Positions 41,123 through 49,016 of a DNA stretch of 64,000 nt are shown here, in pieces. This DNA comes from Micromonospora antibiotica (GTDB taxonomy: Bacteria; Actinomycetota; Actinomycetes; Mycobacteriales; Micromonosporaceae), in contig NZ_JAGFWR010000013.1 in the NCBI RefSeq assembly GCF_017599305.1, positions 62,001 through 126,000 on the forward strand, given 5' to 3'. A program made the translations under genes and the position numbers. The notes beneath the pieces were generated by a model. The model was not told where the DNA came from, did no database searches, and saw only the letters and a program-made list of their open reading frames with translations. How positions within the stretch are numbered: position 1 is the first letter of the stretch; the number at the start of each line of letters is the position of its first letter.

Positions 41123-42304
41123 TCAGCTCCGCGCCGGGAGGACCCGGAACGTCATGCCGGCCCGCACCAACCGGTCCAGCAGCGCGTCGCCCATCGCCGT
41201 CACCGGGGTCAGCTGCCCGCAGGTGGCGGGCAGTTCGTCGTACGCCAGGCAGAGGGCCGACTCGGCGAGCATCTTGGCGGTCTCGTCGTAGCCGGGATCA
41301 CCGCCGGAGACCTCCGTGCGGACGGTGCGGCCCCCGCCCTCGCCGACGAACCGCACCCGGAACCACGACCGGGCCCGCTGCGCGGCGCTCGGACCCTGCC
41401 CGGAGGCGAGCCGGCCGAGCAGCCAGCGCCGGGTCGGTGGCAGCTTCACCAGCCCGGCCACCCCGGCCATCCCCACCCCGGCCAGCAGCACCGTCGGCAG
41501 CCGCTTGACGGCGGCGAAGTGCCGGTAGCGGAAGTCCGGGCCGTACTCCGGGCGGGCCGCGGCGGACCGGCGTACCACCTGCGGGTCGATGGTGGGCAGC
41601 GGCACCGCCCACATGCCGGTCGCCGCGGACCGGCCCAACTTCCCGGCCACCGCGCGGGCCCGGCGTCCGTCCGGGCGGGGTTCGACCGCCCGCCGGGCCC
41701 GCGCCGCCTGCTTCGTCTGCGCGGTACGCGAGAACGCGGTGAGCGCCGAATGGTACGTGCCGGCGGAGAACCTCCCCCCGGCCCGGACGAACCCGTCCAC
41801 CGTGATCGGCCCGTCCGACGGCAACTGCCGGACCGTGTACCAGACGCCCAGGTCGTGCGGGATCGAGTCGAAACCGCAGGCGTGCACCAACCGGGCCCCG
41901 GTACGCACCGCCTCGGCGTGGTGCCGCACGTACATCAGGTCCACGAACTCCGGCTCACCGGTGATGTCGAGATAGTCGGTGCCGGCGGCGGCACACGCCG
42001 CGACCAGCGGCTCCCCGTGGTGCACGTACGGCCCGACGGTGGTGGCGAGCACCCGGGTCGCCTCCGCCACCACACGCAGCGACCCGGCGTCGGTGACGTC
42101 GGCGGTGAGCAGTGGCAGCCCGGCCAGGGCCGGGTCGATGGCGGCGAGCCGGTCCCGGACCGCCGCCAGCTTCGCCGGGTTGCGCCCGGCCAGCGCCCAA
42201 CGCAACCCGGCCGGGGCGTGCCGGGCCAGATATTCGGCGGTCAGCCCGCCGGTGAAGCCGGTCGCGCCGAACAGGACGATGTCGTACGGGCGGTCGTGGG
42301 ACAT
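41123..42304 (-). CDS. saccharopine-dehydrogenase-like (trans-acting enoyl reductase family) protein
   Basis: 393 aa from the ATG at 42304. N-terminal Rossmann fold YDIVLFGATGFTGGLTAEYLARHAP (residues 6-30), then LAGRNPAKLAAVRDRL, CAAAGTDYLDITGEPEFVDLMY, and HACGFDSIPHDLGVWYT (about 160-176). This is the pattern of the mycobacterial Rv2449c/Rv2953 type, whose member Rv2953 reduces enoyl groups in phthiocerol lipid synthesis. Here the substrate is unknown; no PKS is in view. Confidence 0.8.
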   Translation of the reverse strand: MSHDRPYDIVLFGATGFTGGLTAEYLARHAPAGLRWALAGRNPAKLAAVRDRLAAIDPALAGLPLLTADVTDAGSLRVVAEATRVLATTVGPYVHHGEPLVAACAAAGTDYLDITGEPEFVDLMYVRHHAEAVRTGARLVHACGFDSIPHDLGVWYTVRQLPSDGPITVDGFVRAGGRFSAGTYHSALTAFSRTAQTKQAARARRAVEPRPDGRRARAVAGKLGRSAATGMWAVPLPTIDPQVVRRSAAARPEYGPDFRYRHFAAVKRLPTVLLAGVGMAGVAGLVKLPPTRRWLLGRLASGQGPSAAQRARSWFRVRFVGEGGGRTVRTEVSGGDPGYDETAKMLAESALCLAYDELPATCGQLTPVTAMGDALLDRLVRAGMTFRVLPARS

Positions 42305-42394
42305 CCGCCGAGTGTGCCACCCGCACCCGGCCCTCACCTGGGCACCGGGGGTGGACCGGTCCGCACCACGGCGACCGGCACCCACCCGGACGAC

Positions 42395-43567
42395 TCAGCC
42401 GTGCGGGCTGAACACCGCCCGCACACAACCGTCGGCGCGGTCCCGGAACAGCGCGTACCCCGTCGGGGCCTGGTCCAGATCGAACCGGTGCGTCGCCAGG
42501 TGTTCGGTACGCAGCTCGTCGCGGGCCATCCGGTCCAGCAGCATCGGAATCCACCGCTGACCGTGCTGCCGGGCGCTGCGCAGGGTGAGACCCTTGTGCA
42601 TCACCGCGCCCAGCGGGAAGGCGTCCACGAAACCGGTGAAGGTGCCCGAGACGAAGACCGTGCCACCCTTGCGGCAGGCGTGCACCGCCTCCCGTACCGC
42701 CAGGGGGTCCTCGACCGGGCCGCCCCGGCCGGTGAACCGGTCGGCGAGCGAGACCGGCCGGCCCCCGCCGTCGGCCACCCCCACCGCTTCCACGCAGACG
42801 TCGGGTCCCCGGCCACCACTGCGTTCCCGCAGTTCGGCGGGGACATCAGTGTGTTCGTAGTGCAACGTCTCGGCGCCGGTGTGCCGTTCGGCCATCCGCA
42901 ACCGTTCCGGGTACCGGTCGATCACGATCACCCGTTCCGCCCCGAGCACCGTCGCCGCCTGCGCGGTGAGCTGCCCCACCGCACCCGCCCCCCAGACCGC
43001 GACCACGTCACCGGGGCGGACCGCACCCAGCTCGGCACCCATCCAACCGGCCGGGGCGGCGTCCGAGGCGAAGACCGCCCGGTCGTCGCTGACCGGGTCG
43101 GGCACGGTGAACGCCCCCACGTCGGCGTACGGCACCCGGACGTACTCGGCGTGGCTGCCGGCGAATCCACCCGCCGTCCGGGGATGGCCGTAACAACCGC
43201 CGGTGGGCTGCCCCCAGGCCGCCTCGCCGACCGTCCCGGTGGCCGTGCCGTTGTCGCAGCACGAGTAGAGCCCCTGCCGGCAGTACCAACAGTTCCCGCA
43301 GGCCACGGCCGCGCAGACCACCACCCGGTCACCGACGCGGTGCCGGCGTACCGCCGGGCCGACCTCGGCCACCTCGCCGAGGAACTCGTGCCCGAGCACG
43401 TCCCCGGCGGCCAGACCCGGCACCCGGCCGGCGAGCATCGGCAGGTCGGCCCCGCAGGTGGTGCTGCGCCGGACCCGCACGATCATGTCGTGGGCGTTGC
43501 GCAGTTCCGGGTCGGGCACCTGGCGTACCGCGAGCCGGTCGACGCCCTCCCAGCACAGCGCCCTCAT
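42395..43567 (-). CDS. zinc-dependent alcohol dehydrogenase (formaldehyde-dehydrogenase-like)
   Basis: 390 aa. Catalytic zinc site Cys in TTCGADLPM with GHEFLGEV (His-Glu), structural zinc CGNCWYCRQGLYSCC (Cys-x2-Cys-x2-Cys-x7-Cys), nucleotide fold VVAVWGAGAVGQLTAQAA and IDRYPERL. Long MDR of the glutathione-independent FDH-like class. Its ATG overlaps the stop of the small SRPBCC-like gene (ATGA), so the two form an operon. Confidence 0.87.
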   Translation of the reverse strand: MRALCWEGVDRLAVRQVPDPELRNAHDMIVRVRRSTTCGADLPMLAGRVPGLAAGDVLGHEFLGEVAEVGPAVRRHRVGDRVVVCAAVACGNCWYCRQGLYSCCDNGTATGTVGEAAWGQPTGGCYGHPRTAGGFAGSHAEYVRVPYADVGAFTVPDPVSDDRAVFASDAAPAGWMGAELGAVRPGDVVAVWGAGAVGQLTAQAATVLGAERVIVIDRYPERLRMAERHTGAETLHYEHTDVPAELRERSGGRGPDVCVEAVGVADGGGRPVSLADRFTGRGGPVEDPLAVREAVHACRKGGTVFVSGTFTGFVDAFPLGAVMHKGLTLRSARQHGQRWIPMLLDRMARDELRTEHLATHRFDLDQAPTGYALFRDRADGCVRAVFSPHG

Positions 43568-43980
43568 CCGGGCACCACCGGGCCGTCGGTCCCGGGTGGC
43601 CCGGTCGCGGGGCGTTCGGCGGCGGGCCGGTCGGCGCGTAGCACCTCACCGGTCTCGGCGAGCTGCCGGACCGTGCGCAACACCTGCCGCAGGTAGCCGT
43701 CGGGATCGTCGCCGACCAGGTGGGCGGCCATCCCGGGCAGGGTCGCCACCCCGCCGAGGGGACGGACCGAAAGCTCGGTGCCCCGCCCACCGGGGGCCGG
43801 CCGCAGGTGCAGCTCCACCGCGTCAGCCAATGGGCGCAGCGGCTCCGGCCACCGCCCGTCGGGCATCAGCTCGGCCGCCGACACCCCGACCGTGACCACC
43901 TGCCAGCGGCCCGACCGGGCGTCGACCCCCGTCCGGTGCGCCCGGAGAAGGGTGAACCCGCCACGGGTCAGTCGTCCCAT
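43564..43980 (-). CDS. small SRPBCC/cyclase-like protein
   Basis: 138 aa from the ATG at 43980 (weak ribosome-binding site, so the start is uncertain). Sequence VELHLRPAPGGRGTELSVRPLGGV fits the strand pattern of polyketide-cyclase/SRPBCC proteins, but the N-terminal part is short, so the domain is cut down. Pro/Arg-rich C-terminus. Made together with the alcohol dehydrogenase, possibly as binding or stability partner. Low certainty on the family. Confidence 0.55.
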   Translation of the reverse strand: MGRLTRGGFTLLRAHRTGVDARSGRWQVVTVGVSAAELMPDGRWPEPLRPLADAVELHLRPAPGGRGTELSVRPLGGVATLPGMAAHLVGDDPDGYLRQVLRTVRQLAETGEVLRADRPAAERPATGPPGTDGPVVPG

Positions 43981-44204
43981 CCGTACCACCCGCCTCTTCG
44001 CCGGGACCGGTGCGCAGCGGCCGGTCACGCCACACCGGCAGCCCGATCCGCCCATCCTCGGTGGGGACCGGGTGAACCGGACTCGTCCCGAAGGGGTGAA
44101 CCGGTCCGGTCCGGGTAACCGCCGCCGACCGGTCCGGAGCGCGTCGACCGGGGGAGGAACGCGCCGGCCGGCCGGGGCGGAACGCGCTGACCGGGGGAGG
44201 GCGG

Positions 44205-47200
44205 ATGCCGCAGCAGCACGACAGCGCCGAGGTGCCCGCCGGCCCGCCGCTGCTGGCGTCCCGGCTCACCCCGCCCGCCCCGCCGGAGCCGATGCTGTGG
44301 CGTCCCCGGCTGTCGGCCCGCCTCGACGCCGGGGCTGCCGGCACCCTCACCCTGGTCCGGGCCGCCGCAGGATGGGGCAAGACGACGATCCTCACCGCCT
44401 GGGCGCGAGCGGCGGACGAGGACCCCCCGGCCTGGGTCCAGGTCGAGGCGGGCGACAGCGGGGAGCGGCTCTGGGCGTACTTCACGGCAGCCCTGCGGGG
44501 CACGGCCGAGCCACCACCGCACGCACGACCCGCCGCCCTGCCGGGCGCACCGCCTGCCGGGCGGCCGGGCGCGTCGGCCGCCCAGCCGTCGGCCGCCCAG
44601 CCGTCGGTCGTGCCGGTGCGGTCGGAGCAGTTGGAGGTGCTCGCCGCGACCCTGGCCGCCCGGGAACGCCCGGTCCGGCTCGTCGTCGACGACCTGCACC
44701 GGGTCACCGACCCGGCGGTGCTCACCGGCCTGGAGTTCTTGCTGCGGCACGCCGACGGCCGGCTGCGCCTGATCGCCGCCGCCCGCACCGACCTGCCACC
44801 GGCCCTGCACCGGCTACGGCTGGCCGGTGACCTGACCGAGATCGGCCCCGACGAGTTGGCCTTCACCACCGACGAGGTGGCCGACCTGCTGGTGGCGCAC
44901 GGGGTGCCCCTGCCTGCGGCGGCGGTCGCCCGGCTGCGGGACCGCACGGGTGGCTGGCCGGCGGGTCTGCGGTTCGCCGCGCTCGCCGCCCGGGGGCAGG
45001 CCGATCCGCAGCGGTGGGCGGCCCGGTTCGGGGGCGACCACCCGGACGTGGCGGCGTACCTGCGGGCCGAGGTGCTGGGGCAGTTGCCGCCGCCGGCCTG
45101 GGAAGTGCTGCGGCGCTGCGCCGTCGGCCCGGCGGTCCGCGCCGACCTGGCCGACGCGCTGACCGGTCGTACCGACGCCGGGCAACTGCTGGCCGGGCTG
45201 GCCCGCGACGGGGGATTCCTGCACCGCGACGACAGCGACCCACCCTGGTACCGACCGCACCCGCTGTTGGCCGACCTGCTGCGCGAGGAACTCGCCGACC
45301 TCGCCGACGGGGAACGCGCCGAGCTGCACGGGCGGGCCGCCGACTGGCACACCGACCACGACCGGCCGGCCGAGGCGTTGCGCCACGCGCTCACCGCCGG
45401 GCAGTGGGACCGCGCCACCGGGTTGCTGCTGACCCACTGGCCGGAGCTGCTGCCGTACGACCGGGGGACACCGGACGTGGCCCCGCCCGCGCCGCCGCCC
45501 GCCGAGGCGGTGCACCGGGACCCGGAGCTGGCGTTGGCCGCCGGCACCGAGCGGGCGTACGCGGGCGACCGGGAGGCGGCGACCGCCCGGCTGCGCGACG
45601 CGGTGGCGGCGGCCCGCACGCTGCCGGCTCCGCGCCGTGACCGGTTCCACCGGCTGGCCCTGGCGTTGGAACTCACCCTCGCCCGGTTGGCCGGCGACCA
45701 TCCGGGGGTACGCCGGGCCGCCGCCCGACTGCTCGCCACCGTCACCGGGCCCGCCCTGCCGCCGCCTCCGCCGCCCTGCCGGCCCGACGTGACACCGACC
45801 CACCGGCCGTCCGCCGTTGGCGACCACCCCGAAGCGGTGGCACCGACCGGCGACGACCCCCGGACCGGCGAGGACGTGGACGTCCTGGCGGTGGCCGGCA
45901 CCGCGCTCGGCCTGGTCGAGCTGGCCGAGGGGGAACTACGGTCGGCCGGGGCATGGTTCACCCGGGCGCTGGCGGCGGCCCGGCAGGCCGGGCGGCCCCG
46001 GACCGAACTGGTCGACGCGACCCGCACCGCACTGCTGCTCGCCCTGGCCGGTGAGCTTGCGCCAGCCGAGGAGACCGCCCACGCGGCGCTGGTCATGCCC
46101 CCCTGCCAGGGCTGGTCGAGCCGGGTCGACTGTGGCTACGCCCATCTGGCCCTGGCCCTGGTGGCGCTGCACCGGGACCAGCCCACGGAGGCGACCGCCG
46201 AACTGGCGGCAGCCGGCGCGGCCATGCCGGGCGAGGCGTCCGGTGCGGGCGGTACGCCATCCGGCACCCCCACGGCCGACGCGGCGTTCGGTGCGCTGCC
46301 TGCCCCGGTCGGGTTCGGTGCGGCGTCCGCTCGGGTCGGGGCCGGTGCGGCGGCTGCTCCGGGCGGGGCCGGTGCGGCGTTCGGCGCGGCGGCTGCTCCG
46401 GGTGGGGCGGGGGTGGGGGTCGGTGCGGCATCCGCTCCGGGTGGGGCCGGGGTGGCGTTCGGCGCGGCGTCCGCTCCGATCATGGTCGGGGTGGCATCTG
46501 GCGGGGGCACGGTCGGTGCGGTGGTGGCGCTGTGTCGGGCGACCTTGCTGCGTGACGCCGGCGAGCCGGCGGCGGCGATCGAGGTGGTGCGCCGGGCCCG
46601 GGACGAGCTGACCGGAGCCCGGACCCTCCCCGGCGCAGCGCTGACCGGGGATGGAGCGCTGACCGGGGGTGGGGTGTCGACCGGGGGTGGGGTGTGGGGT
46701 GGAGGTCTGACCGGGGGTGGAGAGTCGGCCGGGGACGTGGGGCCGGCCGGGGTCGGGGTGTGGGATGTGGGGCCGGCCGGGGTCGGAGGGGTGGCCGGAG
46801 ACGGGGTGTGGGGTGGAGGGCTGGCGGGGGGCGGAGGGTTGGCCGATCGGCTGCTCGCGCTGGAGGCGGACCTACGGGGTGAACAGGGGGACCTGGACAC
46901 CGCGCGTCGGTTGCTCGCCGAGCGGTCCCGGGAACCGGACCCCGACCCGGTGCTGGGCCTGGCGCTGGCCCGGGTGGAGCTGCGGGCCGGCGACGTCCGG
47001 GCTGCCGGTCACGCGCTACCCGACTGGGACGCCCCGGACGCCGCCGGCTGGCCGCTGTCGGTACGGCTCGCCACCGGTGTCCTCGACGCGGTGCTGGCCC
47101 GGCGGTCCGGTGACGAGCGCCGGGCCGGTCGGCTGTTGGAACGGGTGCTGGACCTGTCCGGCCGACACGGTTACCGCCGGGTGTTCACCCGGGCCGAACC

Positions 47201-47543
47201 GGAGGTTCGGGACCTGCTCGCCGCCCACCTGGACTCGGGTACGGCGCACTGGCCGGCGGTCAGCGACCTGGTACGCGACGCCGAACAACCGACCGAGCAC
47301 GGACCAGGTGACCCGCAGTGGGGGCCGGGCGGTCCGGAGCGGGCGCTCACCGAGCCGCTCACGGAGCGGGAGCTGACCATTCTGCGTTATCTCCAGAGCA
47401 TCCTGTCCAACGTCGAGATCGCCGGTGAACTCTCCCTGTCGGTCAACACCGTCAAGACCCACGTCCGCAACATCTACCGCAAACTCGACGCCACCCGCCG
47501 CCGCGAAGCCGTCCGCCGAGCCCGCTCCCTCCGCCTCCTCTAA
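44205..47543 (+). CDS. LAL-type (MalT/LuxR) large transcriptional regulator
   Basis: 1112 aa. Walker A AAAGWGKT (53-60), Walker B-like VRLVVDDLHRV, then a TPR-like helical arm. C-terminal LuxR helix-turn-helix (LTERELTILRYLQSILSNVEIAGELSLSVNTVKTHVRNIY, last 65 residues). Residues about 690-880 are a Gly/Ala/Val-rich, repeat-built insert (PGGAGAAFGAAAAPGGAG; VGPAGVGVWDVGPAGVG) not typical of the family. Usual role: ATP-dependent activator of catabolic or antibiotic genes, target unknown. ATG at 44205 follows gggggagggcgg. Confidence 0.85.
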   Translation: MPQQHDSAEVPAGPPLLASRLTPPAPPEPMLWRPRLSARLDAGAAGTLTLVRAAAGWGKTTILTAWARAADEDPPAWVQVEAGDSGERLWAYFTAALRGTAEPPPHARPAALPGAPPAGRPGASAAQPSAAQPSVVPVRSEQLEVLAATLAARERPVRLVVDDLHRVTDPAVLTGLEFLLRHADGRLRLIAAARTDLPPALHRLRLAGDLTEIGPDELAFTTDEVADLLVAHGVPLPAAAVARLRDRTGGWPAGLRFAALAARGQADPQRWAARFGGDHPDVAAYLRAEVLGQLPPPAWEVLRRCAVGPAVRADLADALTGRTDAGQLLAGLARDGGFLHRDDSDPPWYRPHPLLADLLREELADLADGERAELHGRAADWHTDHDRPAEALRHALTAGQWDRATGLLLTHWPELLPYDRGTPDVAPPAPPPAEAVHRDPELALAAGTERAYAGDREAATARLRDAVAAARTLPAPRRDRFHRLALALELTLARLAGDHPGVRRAAARLLATVTGPALPPPPPPCRPDVTPTHRPSAVGDHPEAVAPTGDDPRTGEDVDVLAVAGTALGLVELAEGELRSAGAWFTRALAAARQAGRPRTELVDATRTALLLALAGELAPAEETAHAALVMPPCQGWSSRVDCGYAHLALALVALHRDQPTEATAELAAAGAAMPGEASGAGGTPSGTPTADAAFGALPAPVGFGAASARVGAGAAAAPGGAGAAFGAAAAPGGAGVGVGAASAPGGAGVAFGAASAPIMVGVASGGGTVGAVVALCRATLLRDAGEPAAAIEVVRRARDELTGARTLPGAALTGDGALTGGGVSTGGGVWGGGLTGGGESAGDVGPAGVGVWDVGPAGVGGVAGDGVWGGGLAGGGGLADRLLALEADLRGEQGDLDTARRLLAERSREPDPDPVLGLALARVELRAGDVRAAGHALPDWDAPDAAGWPLSVRLATGVLDAVLARRSGDERRAGRLLERVLDLSGRHGYRRVFTRAEPEVRDLLAAHLDSGTAHWPAVSDLVRDAEQPTEHGPGDPQWGPGGPERALTEPLTERELTILRYLQSILSNVEIAGELSLSVNTVKTHVRNIYRKLDATRRREAVRRARSLRLL
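46240..46855 (+). repeat. low-complexity Gly/Ala-coding repeat tract inside the LAL regulator
   Basis: Degenerate 30-60 bp units (gctccgggtggggccgg; accgggggtggggtg) repeat in frame. They add roughly 190 residues between the TPR part and the next helical block. Confidence 0.8.
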
Positions 47544-47603
47544 CCCCACCCACCCTCGCCCCCGCCCCACCCCCACCCCCACCCCCACCCCCACCCCGCC
47601 CTG

Positions 47604-47707
47604 CCCCGTTGATCAAGAAGTTTGCGTCAAGTTCGATCTTCAAGTTGACGCAAACTTCTTGATCAACGGGGCTGAGGTGCGTTGGTTGACGCGAACTTCT
47701 TGATCAA
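47604..47707. repeat. dispersed palindromic element, second copy
   Basis: A 27-bp perfect inverted repeat (47604-47630 / 47645-47671, loop 14) plus a third inverted unit (47686-47707). The unit TTGATCAAGAAGTTTGCGTCAA matches that at 31.6 kb with three to four changes. Lies between the convergent LAL gene and DsbA-like gene, so it may also end transcription. Confidence 0.87.
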
Positions 47708-47722
47708 TGTGGGGCGGGTGGG

Positions 47723-48268
47723 TCAGGGGGTGGTGGTGTCTACTGCGGTCAGGAGGGTGGGGAGGTCCAAGGGGCCCTCGTGACGGTGGTCGCCGATGAA
47801 GAGGGTGGGGGTGCCGTTCACCCCGCTGCGGATGCCGCCGGTGAAGTCGTGGCGGACCCGGTCGCCGTACGCGTGCCGGTCGACCTCCGCGTCGATCTCG
47901 TCCGGCGGTAGGCCCACCTGCGCCACGCCGAGCGACAGGTGCACCGGGTCGAGTTGGTCCTGGTGCTCGTAGAGCCAGTCGTGCATCTCCCAGAACCGGT
48001 CCCGGCGGCCGGCCGCCTCAGCCACCTCGGCGGCCCGCTCGGCGTACGGGTGGAGGTTGGTGATCGGGAAGTGCCGGTAGACCAGCCGTACGGTGTCCTG
48101 GCGCTGCCGCAGCACCTCGGTCAGGTTCGGGTGGGCGGCCCCGCAGTACGGGCACTGGAAGTCGCCGTACTGCACGATGGTGACCGGTGCGTCCAGTGGC
48201 CCGCGGATGTGGTCGGTTTCCGTCACCGGCACCCGGAGTCGGGCGGTGACCTGCAACGGGGTGCTCAT
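47723..48268 (-). CDS. DsbA-family thiol-disulfide oxidoreductase
   Basis: 181 aa. Thioredoxin fold with the redox pair CPYC at 39-42 (YGDFQCPYCGAAHP), a helical insert (60-130), and cis-Pro in VNGTPTLFIG. No signal peptide or lipobox, so it appears cytosolic, like the DsbA-like domains fused to NhaA antiporters. Its ATG overlaps the stop of the peroxiredoxin gene (ATGA), making an antioxidant pair. Confidence 0.85.
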   Translation of the reverse strand: MSTPLQVTARLRVPVTETDHIRGPLDAPVTIVQYGDFQCPYCGAAHPNLTEVLRQRQDTVRLVYRHFPITNLHPYAERAAEVAEAAGRRDRFWEMHDWLYEHQDQLDPVHLSLGVAQVGLPPDEIDAEVDRHAYGDRVRHDFTGGIRSGVNGTPTLFIGDHRHEGPLDLPTLLTAVDTTTP

Positions 48269-48762
48269 CGGGCCACCACCTGCCGCTCGGTGCCGAGCTG
48301 GTCCAACGCGTCGAGGATGCCGTCGGCACCCGGGTTCACCTCGGCGGGGGACAGGTAGCTCCAGGTCACCGTCCCGGCCGGGTCGAGCACCACCAGGGCC
48401 CGACCGGCCTGCCCCTGCGGCGTGTACGCCCCGTAGACCCGGGCCACCTCACCCTTGGGTTCGAAGTCGGACAGCAGCGGAAACCGGACGCCCCGGGCCT
48501 CGGCGAAGGCCCGGTGTGACCAGAGGCTGTCCACCGAGACGCCCAGCACCACCGCGTCGTACCGCTCGAACTCCGGCATCGCGGCCTGGTAGAGCGCCAT
48601 CTGGTCGCCGCAGACCGGGGACCAGTCAGCGGGATAGAAGGCGAGCACCACCGGCCGGCCACGGAACTGCCCGGGGCCGGTCCGTCGCCCGTCCGGGGTG
48701 GCCGGCAGGGTGAACTCGGGGGCCGGTGTCCCGGGTCGGATCAGTCCGTCGGGTCCAGTCAT
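48265..48762 (-). CDS. peroxiredoxin (AhpC/TSA family)
   Basis: 165 aa from the ATG at 48762, GGGAGG upstream. Peroxidatic Cys51 in YPADWSPVCGDQM (P-x3-S-x2-C), VVLGVSVDSLWSHRAFAEARGVRFPLLSDF, VLDPAGTVTWSY. Single-Cys pattern in the core, so reduction may come from the neighbouring DsbA-like protein. Removes H2O2 and organic hydroperoxides in the cytoplasm. Confidence 0.88.
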   Translation of the reverse strand: MTGPDGLIRPGTPAPEFTLPATPDGRRTGPGQFRGRPVVLAFYPADWSPVCGDQMALYQAAMPEFERYDAVVLGVSVDSLWSHRAFAEARGVRFPLLSDFEPKGEVARVYGAYTPQGQAGRALVVLDPAGTVTWSYLSPAEVNPGADGILDALDQLGTERQVVAR

Positions 48763-48861
48763 GCCTCCCACCCTCCGGCAGCCCGGGTGAGGCCGACTCA
48801 CCCGACCCGGGTGGTCCTGGTCCACCCGGACCCGCCCCGGATCCGATCCGGTAGTCCGATC

Positions 48862-48903
<42 letters not shown>

Positions 48904-49016
48904 GATCGGATTCGGACGACGAAGGGGAGCCCGGGCTGAAAATCGGGCGGGTCGCGGTGTCGACAACCGGATCGGACTCGGGCAGTCTGACGGACGGCAA
49001 AGGACGGGGTGGAGAG

